Source of the DNA: Sphingosinicella sp942492965
GTDB taxonomy: Bacteria; Pseudomonadota; Alphaproteobacteria; Sphingomonadales; Sphingomonadaceae
DNA: 64,000 bases
Direction of reading: 5' to 3'
NCBI GenBank assembly: GCA_942492965.1
Contig: OW818656.1
Span: 744,001-808,000, forward strand
Shown here piece after piece: positions 42,424 to 50,618 of the stretch. The stretch's first letter is position 1; every line of letters begins with the position of its first letter. The notes below the pieces were generated by a model. It saw only the letters and a program-made list of their open reading frames with translations. It was not told the origin of the DNA and did not search any database. The translations under genes were made by a program, and so were the position numbers.

Positions 42424-44309
42424 GCGACCTCCTCGGCCTCGGCGCATCGGGCGTCCGCGCCTACCAGACCGCGCTCGACATCGTCGGCGAGAACATCGCC
42501 AACGCGAACGTGCCCGGCTATGCGCGGCGCACCGCCGTCGTCGCGGAGAATCCCTCTGCTGGCGGCGGTTTCCCGCTGACCCGCCAGACCGCGGCGGGAA
42601 GCGGCGTCAACGTCAGCGGCATTGCCCGCGCCTATGATGCCTTTCTCACCAGCGATGCGCGCACCGCCTCGGGCGATTATGCCCGCGCCCAGACGCGGCA
42701 ATACTGGCTGAGCGAGATCGAATCGTTCCTCAACACCGACTCACAGGGCCTCTCGGGCAGGCTGACGTCGTTCTACAACACCGCGCAGGACGTCTCGTCC
42801 GATCCGACCTCGCTTTCCGCACGCGATGCCTTCCTGTCAGCCGCCGGCGAGGTCGCCGCGCAGTTCCGCAGCCTCGCGCAATCGTTCGATGCGACGCGCA
42901 CGGGCATCAAGCAGGATGTCGACCAGACCGTCGACCGTATCAACGATCTCACCAGCGCGCTTTCAACGCTGAACGGCACCATCCGCCGCACGGCGGGCGG
43001 CACCTCGGCTTCCGCGAGCCTTGAAGACGAGCGCGACCGCCTGCTGAACGAGTTGGCATCGCTCACCAAGATCGATGTCACCACACGCGGCGACGGCACG
43101 GTAGATGTGCGCCTCGACAATTCGACCGGCCCGATGCTGCTCGATCAGATGGGCGCGAAGCTGCTCGGCGCCACCGAAGCAAACGGCAAGATTCGGCTGA
43201 CGCTCGATCCGTTCGGCGACAGCGGCACGATTCCGGTGCCCGGCAGCGGCGTGCTCGCCGGCCTTTCCGATGCCTACACGCAGAACAGCAACAGCACGGC
43301 GGCGATCGATACGCTCGCCCAGCAGTTCATAACCAGTGTCAATGCCGCACACGGGCAGGGCGTCGATCTGAACGGCATCGTCGGCGGCGATCTGTTCGCG
43401 GCAAGTTCGCTGGTGGCGACACCGTCGCGGACCAACACCGGTCAAGCGACGCTCGACATGCAGGTGACCGACGAGTCGCTCGTCTTCGCCGGGGGCTACG
43501 AGCTCTGGTACGATGGCGGCACCAGCCAGTGGACGCTCTCGCGCGCCGATGGCAGCGCTTCCATAACCGGCAGCGGCACGCTCGATCTCGATGGCATCCA
43601 TCTCGAACTGGGCGGCGCGCCAAAGGGCGGCGACTGGTTCCAGATCGAGGGCGTTTCGGGTGCTGCGGGTATGCGCGTTCTCATCGAGGACGGCGCAGAC
43701 GTTGCGGCGGCGGCGCCGTGGGCGGCTGATATTTCTGCGACGAACCAGGGCACGGGCACGGTTTCGGTGCGTAGCAACCCCGCCGCCGCCACGATCCCCG
43801 CGCCGGTGCCGACGAGCTTCACGGTTCGCATGGGCGCCGGCGGCACATACGAAATCATCGACACCGCCGACACCGGCGTTCCGCCCACCGTGCTCGCGAG
43901 CGGAGCCTATGTGCCGGGCGCGTGGATTCCGGTGAACGGCTTCGACGTGCAGCTTTCAGGCACCATTACGGAGGGCGACAGCTTCGTCGTCGCGCCGACG
44001 GCGGCGGGCATGGCCGACAACGCCAACATGCTGCGCATGGTCGATACGCGGCTCGGCAATCCAGGCTTCGAGGGCCGCTTCGCGCGCGAGGTGACGCGGG
44101 TTGCCACGAACCTCAACGACACGAAAGCGCTGGCGTCGGCAACGCTCGCCGTACGCGACAAGGCGCTGGAAGCGCGCGACGCGGCATCCGCGGTCAATCT
44201 CGACGAGGAAGCCGCCGACCTCATTCGTTTCCAGCAGGCCTACCAAGCCTCTGCGAAGATCATCGCGGCAGCCCGCGAGATCTTCCAGACCATTCTCGAC
44301 ATCCGCTAA
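42420..44309 (+). CDS. flgK: Hook-filament junction protein FlgK (HAP1)
   Basis: 629 residues. The N-terminus GASGVRAYQTALDIVGENIANANVPGYARRTAVVAENP and the C-terminus VNLDEEAADLIRFQQAYQASAKIIAAAREIFQTILDIR are canonical. The middle contains the D2/D3 surface domains. It joins the hook to the filament. The length is above the 540-550 of enterics, but normal among relatives. Confidence 0.95.
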   Translation: MSDLLGLGASGVRAYQTALDIVGENIANANVPGYARRTAVVAENPSAGGGFPLTRQTAAGSGVNVSGIARAYDAFLTSDARTASGDYARAQTRQYWLSEIESFLNTDSQGLSGRLTSFYNTAQDVSSDPTSLSARDAFLSAAGEVAAQFRSLAQSFDATRTGIKQDVDQTVDRINDLTSALSTLNGTIRRTAGGTSASASLEDERDRLLNELASLTKIDVTTRGDGTVDVRLDNSTGPMLLDQMGAKLLGATEANGKIRLTLDPFGDSGTIPVPGSGVLAGLSDAYTQNSNSTAAIDTLAQQFITSVNAAHGQGVDLNGIVGGDLFAASSLVATPSRTNTGQATLDMQVTDESLVFAGGYELWYDGGTSQWTLSRADGSASITGSGTLDLDGIHLELGGAPKGGDWFQIEGVSGAAGMRVLIEDGADVAAAAPWAADISATNQGTGTVSVRSNPAAATIPAPVPTSFTVRMGAGGTYEIIDTADTGVPPTVLASGAYVPGAWIPVNGFDVQLSGTITEGDSFVVAPTAAGMADNANMLRMVDTRLGNPGFEGRFAREVTRVATNLNDTKALASATLAVRDKALEARDAASAVNLDEEAADLIRFQQAYQASAKIIAAAREIFQTILDIR

Positions 44310-44330
44310 GCATTCCCGAGGAACCGCAAC

Positions 44331-45251
44331 ATGCGCGTCGGCACCTTCCAGTCCTTCCAGTCGCAGACGAGCCGCATGGGCTCGCTGCAATCGACACTCG
44401 CGCAGCTCGAGGCGCAGATCGCGTCGGGCAAGCGCATCCTCGATCCATCCGACGATCCACTGGGGTCGAGCCGCGTCGCGGACCTGCAGCGCAGCATCGA
44501 CAACAACCAGCAGTTCATCCGCAACATGGATGCGATCACCACACAGCTTTCGTTTGCCGACAGTGCCGTGGACGCCATGTCGAACCAGATGGTGCGCGCG
44601 AAGGAACTCGCCGTACAGGCCGCGAACGGCACGCTGACCGACGCCGACCGGAAGGTGATCAGCACCGAACTCGGGCAAATCATCGACCAAATGCTGTCGC
44701 TTTCGAACAGCCGTGATGCTGCGGGCAATTATTTGTTTTCAGGCGCATCCGTCGGCACGGCACCCTTCGCGCGCGATGCGACCGGCGCGATCGTGTGGCA
44801 GGGCAGCGGCGAGGCGCCGAAAGTGCCGATCAGCACCGACGTTGCTGTCTCGACAGGCGCGAACGGCCTCTCGATGCTTTCGATCGAAACGAGCGGCGGA
44901 CGCCAGACGATCCTCGCCTCGCTCAGCGAATTCAAGGCGCTGCTCGACGCCCCCGGCGCCGATGCCGCAACCTTCACGGCGGGCATGGAGAAGGCGCTGC
45001 GCGACACGACGGCAGGCATCGACCGCCTCGCCGACCAGCGCGCGACCTTCGGCTCGCGCATGGCGCAGGTGGACACGGAAACCGGCCGCCTGAAGGCGCT
45101 GGAGACCACGATGACGACCGCGAAGAGCAATCTCGAAAGCCTCGACGTCGCCGCCGCCATCGTCCAGCTGAAAAGCGCGATGACGTTGCTCGACGCGTCG
45201 CAACAGAGCTTCGCGCAGATCAAGAAACTGTCGCTCTTCAGCTACTTGTAA
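44331..45251 (+). CDS. flgL: Hook-filament junction protein FlgL (HAP3)
   Basis: 306 residues with a flagellin-like N-terminus (TFQSFQSQTSRMGSLQSTLAQLEAQIASGKRILDPSDDPLGSSRVADLQ) and a C-terminal coiled coil. It is the second junction protein, between FlgK and the filament. It is the last gene of the flg operon; no clear terminator follows. Confidence 0.94.
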   Translation: MRVGTFQSFQSQTSRMGSLQSTLAQLEAQIASGKRILDPSDDPLGSSRVADLQRSIDNNQQFIRNMDAITTQLSFADSAVDAMSNQMVRAKELAVQAANGTLTDADRKVISTELGQIIDQMLSLSNSRDAAGNYLFSGASVGTAPFARDATGAIVWQGSGEAPKVPISTDVAVSTGANGLSMLSIETSGGRQTILASLSEFKALLDAPGADAATFTAGMEKALRDTTAGIDRLADQRATFGSRMAQVDTETGRLKALETTMTTAKSNLESLDVAAAIVQLKSAMTLLDASQQSFAQIKKLSLFSYL

Positions 45252-45352
45252 CGCTGTGCTGCGTCGCAACAAATCTGTGTACGGGGAAGCCTTTCTCAAC
45301 CTTTGGGTGTCTAAATGGCCGGCACCTGAGGTCGTTAAGCAAGATGGGTGGA

Positions 45353-45378
45353 CGGCATCGCGAGGCCCGGTGATGCCG
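45353..45378 (+). other. Hairpin in the 151-bp flgL-motA gap
   Basis: CGGCATC and GATGCCG form a perfect 7-bp stem around a 12-nt loop, ending 24 bp before motA. No T-run follows, so it is not a typical terminator. The rest of the gap (45252-45402) has no ORF, no sigma-54 GG-N10-GC match and no recognised RNA motif. It could be a leader element of motAB. Confidence 0.35.
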
Positions 45379-45402
45379 CCAGGCAATGGAGTTGTGCGTT
45401 AG

Positions 45403-46266
45403 ATGTTCGCTGCGATCGGCCTTATCGTCCTTTTCGCGATGGTCTTCGGTGGTTTTGCGATCACCGGCGGCAATCTCGAGCCGGTCATGCACGCGATTCC
45501 GCACGAGATGCTCATCATCGGCGGCGCCGCAGCGGGCTCGCTGCTGCTCGGTAACAGCTTCGCCATCCTGAAGCAGGTCGGCGGCGGCATCGGCAAGATC
45601 TTCAAGGGCCCGACCTACAACAGAAAAGATTATCTCGACGCGATCTTCCTTGCCTCAAAGCTGATGAAGACCATGAAGACCGATGGCCCGGTCGCCATGG
45701 AAGCCCACATCGAAGACCCGAAATCGAGCAGCATCTTTCAGGAATATCCCAAGCTGCTGAAAGACCATTTCCTCATCGATTTCATGGCGGACGCCATCCG
45801 CCTCGTCGTCGTCTCCTCGGGCACGCTCAACGTGCACGCCGTCGAGGAGATCATGGACAACGCCATGAAGACGCATCACCACACCGCGATGAAGCCGGTG
45901 AAGGTGCTGCAATCCACCGGTGACGCCCTCCCCGCGCTCGGCATCGTCGCGGCCGTGCTCGGCGTCGTGAAGACCATGGGCTCGATCGACCAGCCGCCCG
46001 CCGTGCTTGGCGGCATGATCGGCTCCGCGCTCGTCGGCACCTTCCTCGGCGTGCTGCTCGCCTACGGCATCGTCTCGCCGATGGCGAACCGGCTTGAGCA
46101 GATTCTCGAGGAAGACGGCGAGATCTATCACGTCGCCAAGGCGATCATCATTTCCTCGCTGCACGGCAATGCGCCCGCCATGGTCATCGAGGCCGCGCGC
46201 ACCAGCATCAGCAGCAAGAACCAGCCCGGCTTCGCCGAGGTGTTTGACGGGCTGCGCGGCCGATGA
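45403..46266 (+). CDS. motA: Flagellar motor stator protein MotA
   Basis: 287 residues with four membrane helices (MFAAIGLIVLFAMVFGGFAITGG, EMLIIGGAAAGSLLLGNSF, two near the C-terminus including ALVGTFLGVLLAYGIVSPMANRLEQILEEDGEIYHVAKAIIISSLHGNAPAMVIEAAR) and the cytoplasmic loop that contacts FliG. Together with MotB it conducts protons (no sodium-type PomA features seen). It overlaps motB by ATGA. Confidence 0.95.
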   Translation: MFAAIGLIVLFAMVFGGFAITGGNLEPVMHAIPHEMLIIGGAAAGSLLLGNSFAILKQVGGGIGKIFKGPTYNRKDYLDAIFLASKLMKTMKTDGPVAMEAHIEDPKSSSIFQEYPKLLKDHFLIDFMADAIRLVVVSSGTLNVHAVEEIMDNAMKTHHHTAMKPVKVLQSTGDALPALGIVAAVLGVVKTMGSIDQPPAVLGGMIGSALVGTFLGVLLAYGIVSPMANRLEQILEEDGEIYHVAKAIIISSLHGNAPAMVIEAARTSISSKNQPGFAEVFDGLRGR

Positions 46267-47192
46267 GCGCCGAGCCGATCAAACCGCTCGTCGCCGAAGC
46301 GGAAGTCCCGCCGCCGATCATCATCAAGAAGATCACCATCGAAGCGCACGGCGGCCACCACGGCGGCGCGTGGAAAGTCGCCTACGCCGACTTCGTGACC
46401 GCGATGATGGCGTTCTTCCTTCTCCTGTGGATCGTCGGCGCCACCAACGAGGACCAGCGCAAGGGCATCGCCGATTATTTCTCGCCCACACTCGTCCAGC
46501 ACACCAAGGCGGGCGGATCGAACGGCGTGATGGGCGGCCGCGCCATGCTGGCGCCCGATGGAAACGCGCCCAATGCCGTGCCCAAGGGCACACAGCGGCT
46601 GATGCCCGTCACCAGCTTCTCGCGCGTGACGCCCCCGACGCCCGAGGAACGCGCAGCGGCGGACCAGTTGCAGCAGGAAGACGTGAAACGCTTCGAAGCT
46701 GCAGCGGAAGCGCTCGAAAAGCGCATGGCGAGCGACAAAAACCTCGCGCAGCTGCGGGACCAGCTACGGCTGTCGGTGACGGAGGAAGGGCTGCGCATCG
46801 ACATTCTCGATGAAGCCGATTTCGCGATGTTCTCGCTCGGCACCAACAGGCTTTCGCCGCAGGCGCAGGATCTCGTGCGCGCCGTCGCCACCGCCGTACA
46901 GACGATGCCGAACCCGATCGCCATGCGCGGCCACACCGACAGCCTGCCTTATGCCGGCGGCTCGCTCGGCGCGCCGGCCGGCGGCATGAACAACTGGGTG
47001 CTTTCGGCACAGCGCGCCGAAGCCACGCGCGCGGCGCTCGCCTCCGCCGGCGTCGATCCCACGCGCTTCTCGCGCCTCGAAGGCGTCGCCGACCGCGAGC
47101 CCTTCAACAAGGCGAACCCCTACGATCCGCGCAACCGGCGCATCAGCGTAACGCTGCTGTACCGCACGCCGATGGGGCCCGGCGCCAAATAA
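46263..47192 (+). CDS. motB: Flagellar motor stator protein MotB
   Basis: 309 residues. One transmembrane helix (KVAYADFVTAMMAFFLLLWIVG) includes the conserved proton-carrying Asp, followed by the periplasmic plug and the OmpA-like peptidoglycan-binding domain (LRIDILDEADFAMFSLGTNRL, then NPIAMRGHTDSLPYAGG and FSRLEGVADREPFNKANPYDPRNRRISVTLLY). It anchors the stator. Last gene of the motility block. Confidence 0.95.
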   Translation: MSAEPIKPLVAEAEVPPPIIIKKITIEAHGGHHGGAWKVAYADFVTAMMAFFLLLWIVGATNEDQRKGIADYFSPTLVQHTKAGGSNGVMGGRAMLAPDGNAPNAVPKGTQRLMPVTSFSRVTPPTPEERAAADQLQQEDVKRFEAAAEALEKRMASDKNLAQLRDQLRLSVTEEGLRIDILDEADFAMFSLGTNRLSPQAQDLVRAVATAVQTMPNPIAMRGHTDSLPYAGGSLGAPAGGMNNWVLSAQRAEATRAALASAGVDPTRFSRLEGVADREPFNKANPYDPRNRRISVTLLYRTPMGPGAK

Positions 47193-47214
47193 AGCGGGTT
47201 GATCGGCATGGACG

Positions 47215-47234
47215 ATGCGTGCATATGCACGCAT
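47215..47234. promoter_or_regulatory. 20-bp perfect palindrome, candidate MarR operator
   Basis: ATGCGTGCATATGCACGCAT is exactly self-complementary and ends 1 bp before the marR ATG. A possible promoter, TTGATC at 47199 and CATATG at 47222 with a 17-bp spacer, places the -10 element inside the palindrome. Binding of the regulator there would block its own transcription and that of the MFS gene. Confidence 0.75.
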
Positions 47235-47235
47235 T

Positions 47236-47643
47236 ATGTCATCCCCCTGTGTCTGTACCCGTCTGCGCCGCGCTGCGCGCGCCGCGAACACCCTCTACGA
47301 CGCCGCGCTCGAACCCGCTGGCCTCACCACGCCGCAGTTCGCGCTGCTGCGCACGCTGGCCCGCACGGGCGCCTGCTCGCTCACCGCGTTCGGCACCGCC
47401 ACGGGCCATGACCGGACAACGCTAAACCGCACCGTGGGGGCGCTCGAACGCGAAGGGCTGGTGCGATCCTGTGCAGGCACCGACAAGCGCCAACGCATGG
47501 TCTCCCTGACGGACGCAGGGCGCGCCGCGATCGACCGGGCGTCTCCGCTCTGGGAACGCGCGCAGGCGGAAATGGCGCGCGAGGTCGATACCGCTGCGCT
47601 GTTCGCGCTTCTCGACCGCATTGAATCGGCGGCGCACGCATGA
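47236..47643 (+). CDS. MarR-family transcriptional regulator
   Basis: 135 residues. Winged helix with LTTPQFALLRTLARTGACSLTAFGTATGHDRTTLNRTVGALEREGLVRSCAGTDKRQRMVSLTDAGRAAI, the MarR pattern including the D-R wing. The ATG at 47236 is chosen because the other in-frame ATG (47215) is the first base of the operator palindrome. No Shine-Dalgarno is visible, so the transcript may be leaderless. It overlaps the MFS gene by ATGA and probably represses it. Confidence 0.88.
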   Translation: MSSPCVCTRLRRAARAANTLYDAALEPAGLTTPQFALLRTLARTGACSLTAFGTATGHDRTTLNRTVGALEREGLVRSCAGTDKRQRMVSLTDAGRAAIDRASPLWERAQAEMAREVDTAALFALLDRIESAAHA

Positions 47644-48821
47644 AGCGGCCCGCCGTCGTCATCGCCTGCGGCGCGCTGATCGTCACGCTCGCCATGGGTG
47701 TCCGCCAGACCTTCGGGCTGTTCCTTCCCGACTTGAGCGCCGCGCTCGATATCGGACGCGGCACGTTCGGGCTGGCGCTCGCGCTCCAGAACCTGCTGTT
47801 CGGGCTTGTGCAGCCGTTCGTCGGCGCCATCGCCGACCGCCACGGCGCCGGGCGCGTCGTCGCCTTCGGCGCCATTCTCTACGCCCTCGGCCTGATCGGC
47901 GCCGCGATGGCGTCGAGTGCGCTCGGCCTTCACATCACGTTCGGCGTCATCGTCGGCATGGCGCAGTCCGCGACGACATTTGTCGTCGTGCTCGGTGCAG
48001 TCGGCCGCGTCGTGCCGGAAGCGCAGCGCTCGCTCGCTTTCGGGATTGTCACGGCAGGCGGATCGCTTGGTCAGTTCCTCATCGTACCCGCCAGCCAGAT
48101 GCTGCTCGGCAACTTCGGCTACCAGATCGCGCTCATGGTCCTTGCCGGTTTCGTCGCCGTCGCTGTGGCACTGTCGTTCGGCGTCGCCGGAAAGCCGCAG
48201 CCGGCCCAGAGCGATCAGCCGCTTGGAAACGCTCTCGCCGAGGCCGCCTCGAACCGCAGCTTCCAGCTGCTGACGGCGGGCTTCTTCGTCTGCGGCTTCC
48301 ACATCGCCTTCATCGCCACCCATTTCCCCGCCTACCTCGCCGACAAGGGCCTCGGCGCCGCGATCGGCGCGACGGTGCTGGCGCTCGTCGGCCTGTTCAA
48401 CATCTTCGGTTCCTACATCTTCGGCCTGTGGGGCGACCATGCGCCCAAGAAGCTGCTGCTGAGCGGACTGTATGCGGCGCGCGGCCTTGTCATCGTCGTC
48501 TACCTGCTGCTGCCGGTCTCCACGGTCTCGTCGCTGGTTTTCGCCGCTGCCATGGGCTTCCTGTGGCTCGGCACGGTGCCGCTGACGAGCGGTCTCATCG
48601 GGCAGATCTTCGGCGTGCGCTACCTCTCGATGCTCTACGGCATCGTCTTCCTCAGTCATCAGGTCGGCAGCTTCTTCGGCGCGTGGATGGCGGGCGTGCT
48701 TTACGACATCACCGGCAACTACGACGCGGCCTGGGGCGCATCGATCGCGCTCGCGGTGATCGCCACGCTTCTCCATCTACCGATCCGCGCCGTGCCGGTC
48801 GCGCGGCTGCAGCCTGCATGA
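47640..48821 (+). CDS. MFS transporter controlled by MarR
   Basis: 393 residues with 12 predicted membrane helices. Family marks include GVRQTFGLFLPDLSAALDIGRGTFGLALALQNLLFGLVQPFVGAIADRHGAGRV near the start and the second-half repeat. It resembles the YbfB/oxalate-formate antiporter-like MFS branch. The substrate is unknown; an adjacent MarR gene suggests an exporter of aromatic or toxic compounds. It is followed by a tiny ATGA-coupled ORF. Confidence 0.88.
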   Translation: MKRPAVVIACGALIVTLAMGVRQTFGLFLPDLSAALDIGRGTFGLALALQNLLFGLVQPFVGAIADRHGAGRVVAFGAILYALGLIGAAMASSALGLHITFGVIVGMAQSATTFVVVLGAVGRVVPEAQRSLAFGIVTAGGSLGQFLIVPASQMLLGNFGYQIALMVLAGFVAVAVALSFGVAGKPQPAQSDQPLGNALAEAASNRSFQLLTAGFFVCGFHIAFIATHFPAYLADKGLGAAIGATVLALVGLFNIFGSYIFGLWGDHAPKKLLLSGLYAARGLVIVVYLLLPVSTVSSLVFAAAMGFLWLGTVPLTSGLIGQIFGVRYLSMLYGIVFLSHQVGSFFGAWMAGVLYDITGNYDAAWGASIALAVIATLLHLPIRAVPVARLQPA

Positions 48822-48943
48822 GCCGCCGCGCGCACCTGCTGGCGGTCGCGGTCGGCGCACTCGCCGCCACCGCCGGCTGGGCGCTCTGGCAGGGCGAGGG
48901 CGCCATGCTCTGGCTCGCGGGGTTTTGGAGCCTTTGTGGCTGA
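48818..48943 (+). CDS. Small membrane protein, translationally coupled to the MFS gene
   Basis: 41 residues (MSRRAHLLAVAVGALAATAGW and onward). The two hydrophobic stretches could form one or two transmembrane helices, with a basic N-terminus. The ATG overlaps the MFS stop by ATGA, the coupling used throughout this window. It could be a small partner of the transporter, or a chance ORF. Nothing else supports it. Confidence 0.4.
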   Translation: MSRRAHLLAVAVGALAATAGWALWQGEGAMLWLAGFWSLCG

Positions 48944-48982
48944 TCCGCTTGCGCCTGCGCGCAAACCGGGTTAGCAGCACCG

Positions 48983-49096
48983 CGTCATCTGGGGAGTAGC
49001 CAGCCGCCGACAAGGCGGGCCTTCGCGTCAACATACTTGGTCGAGAGGCCATGGTGCGAGGGGAACGGGGCCACCGTTCGGGCGAGACCAATGACG
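48983..49096 (+). ncRNA. yybP-ykoY manganese riboswitch
   Basis: The hallmark elements occur in order: GGGGAGTAGC at 48991-49000, GTCAACATACTT around 49027-49038 and GCGAGACC around 49083-49090. The closing stem pairs CGTCAT (48983-48988) with ATGACG (49091-49096). This is the conserved framework of the Mn2+-binding yybP-ykoY aptamer. It precedes a GDT1/TMEM165-family gene, the usual target. Earlier annotation could miss it because an ATG at 49051 opens a spurious longer reading frame. Confidence 0.9.
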
Positions 49097-49110
49097 TCGC
49101 TTCCCTGTCC

Positions 49111-49157
49111 GGTCGGGCGGGGGAGGCGATGTCGTTGGATTCGCGTACTGCCCGACC
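49111..49157 (+). promoter_or_regulatory. Expression-platform hairpin next to the ribosome site
   Basis: GGTCGGGC (49111-49118) can pair with GCCCGACC (49150-49157), 3 nt before the GGAG ribosome site at 49160-49163. Pairing or unpairing under manganese control would plausibly change access to the ribosome site, so control is probably at translation. Inference from sequence only. Confidence 0.55.
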
Positions 49158-49170
49158 CCGGAGATATCCC

Positions 49171-49740
49171 TTGGAAGCCCTGTTCGTTTCGACCGTCGTC
49201 GTCGCGCTCGCCGAGATCGGCGACAAGACGCAGCTGCTCGCCATCGTCCTCGCCGCCCGCTTCAAGCGCCCGCTGCCGATCATCGCGGGCATCTTCGCCG
49301 CCACGATCGCCAACCATTTCCTTGCCGCGCTCGTCGGCAGCCAGGTCGCCTCGGTCCTTGAAGGAACATGGTTCCGCTATGCTGTCGGCGCCTCGTTCAT
49401 CGCCATGGCGCTCTGGACGCTGATCCCCGACACGCTCGATGACGTCGAAGACAAGCCCGCCCGCTTCGGCGCGTTCCTCACCACGCTCATCGCCTTCTTC
49501 CTCGTCGAGATGGGCGACAAGACGCAGATCGCCACCATCGCGCTCGGCGCACGTTTCGAGAACGTAATTCCGGTAACGATGGGCACGACGCTCGGCATGA
49601 TGATCGCGAACGTACCGGCGGTTTTCCTCGGAGATGCGCTCATCCGCCGCGTGCCGATGCGCGCCGTTCACATCACCGCCGCGCTCTTGTTCCTGGCGAT
49701 CGGCCTCTGGGTGGTGGCACAAACCGCCGGCTGGGTGTGA
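49171..49740 (+). CDS. GDT1/TMEM165-family manganese exporter
   Basis: 189 residues with six predicted membrane helices in two repeats, each with the signature E-x-G-D-K-T: Glu15 in ALAEIGDKTQLLAIVLAAR and Glu113 in FLVEMGDKTQIATIALGAR. This UPF0016 family exports Mn2+ (MneA-type). The start is taken as TTG at 49171, not the upstream ATG at 49051, because GGAG lies 7 nt before it, the first helix begins there and the riboswitch occupies the region before. The riboswitch should turn it on when manganese is high. Confidence 0.88.
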   Translation: MEALFVSTVVVALAEIGDKTQLLAIVLAARFKRPLPIIAGIFAATIANHFLAALVGSQVASVLEGTWFRYAVGASFIAMALWTLIPDTLDDVEDKPARFGAFLTTLIAFFLVEMGDKTQIATIALGARFENVIPVTMGTTLGMMIANVPAVFLGDALIRRVPMRAVHITAALLFLAIGLWVVAQTAGWV

Positions 49741-49801
49741 GGCCCGGCATCCGCACGGAAGCACTGGACAATCCGGGCGCCAGCGCGCATCGCTTCGCCT
49801 C

Positions 49802-50461
49802 ATGACCGGTACGCCAAAGGCGCGCCCGACGCGCCGTCTCACCCGAGAGGACTGGATCGCAAGCGCGCGCAAGACGCTTGTCGGACGCGGTGTCGACGAC
49901 GTGAAGGTCGATCGGCTGGCGAAGCAGATGCGCGTGACGCGCGGCAGCTTCTACTGGCACTTCCAGCACCGCAAAGACCTTCTGGATGCGCTGCTCACCG
50001 ACTGGGAAGCCCGCAACTATTTCGAGATCGCCCAGATCCGCGCGCGCTGGGCGAAGACCGCGCCCGATCTCACCGAAGTCGTGGCGAGCTGGCTGGAAGC
50101 GGACCCCGCCTTCCCGTCCTTCGACGTCGCCGTGCGTGCCTGGGCGCGCAAGAGCAACGATGTCGCGGAAGCGGTCGAACGCGCCGACGCCGCGTGGATC
50201 GGGCTGCTGCAGGAGCTTTTCGAGAAGAGCGGCTACGACAGCGATGAAAGCCTCGTCCGCGCGCGCATCACCCACTTCCACCAGATCGGCTATTACGCGC
50301 TCGGCTTCCGCGAACCGCATCCGGAACGGCTGCGTCTCGTGCCGCTCTACTATCGCGTCCTGACTGGCCGTGAGCCCACGAAAAATTTGCTGAAGACGCT
50401 CGACGATCTTGCCGCGACGGCGCAACCGGCCAAGCGCGCGAGCCGCAAGGTGGCAAACTAG
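49802..50461 (+). CDS. TetR-family transcriptional regulator
   Basis: 219 residues. The N-terminal HTH reads LTREDWIASARKTLVGRGVDDVKVDRLAKQMRVTRGSFYWHFQHRKDLLDALL, the TetR pattern. The C-terminal ligand domain has no recognised subfamily marks. The ATG at 49802 is the natural start of the HTH; a longer frame reaches into the exporter gene. Its target could be the divergent or downstream genes, but no operator is seen. Confidence 0.85.
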   Translation: MTGTPKARPTRRLTREDWIASARKTLVGRGVDDVKVDRLAKQMRVTRGSFYWHFQHRKDLLDALLTDWEARNYFEIAQIRARWAKTAPDLTEVVASWLEADPAFPSFDVAVRAWARKSNDVAEAVERADAAWIGLLQELFEKSGYDSDESLVRARITHFHQIGYYALGFREPHPERLRLVPLYYRVLTGREPTKNLLKTLDDLAATAQPAKRASRKVAN

Positions 50462-50490
50462 TCCCAACCCAGTGCAAGCCTGTATCTTTC

Positions 50491-50514
50491 TTCCGAGAGC
50501 TTATGCTTTCGGAA
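50491..50514 (+). terminator. Hairpin after the tetR gene, possible terminator
   Basis: TTCCGAGAGC and GCTTTCGGAA form a 10-bp stem (one G-T pair) with a TTAT loop, 29 bp after the tetR stop. A short T-run (CCCTTTTG) follows only after 7 nt. The remaining gap to soxB (50515-50618) shows only CCTCC/GGAGG pairing and no recognised riboswitch. Confidence 0.5.
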
Positions 50515-50618
50515 ACACATCCCTTTTGCCTCCCTAAGATTTCGGAGGATTGATTCCAAACACAACTGTATGTAAATCTCCTCCACATGATGGGACACAA
50601 GCGGGGAGCGACAGGCAG

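Noticed and set aside
45252..45402. Possible c-di-GMP (GEMM-I) riboswitch before motA
   Set aside because: Only short pieces such as AAGCC and GGGTGTCTAAATGGCCGG resemble the motif; the conserved GNAAACC-type segment and proper helices are not there.
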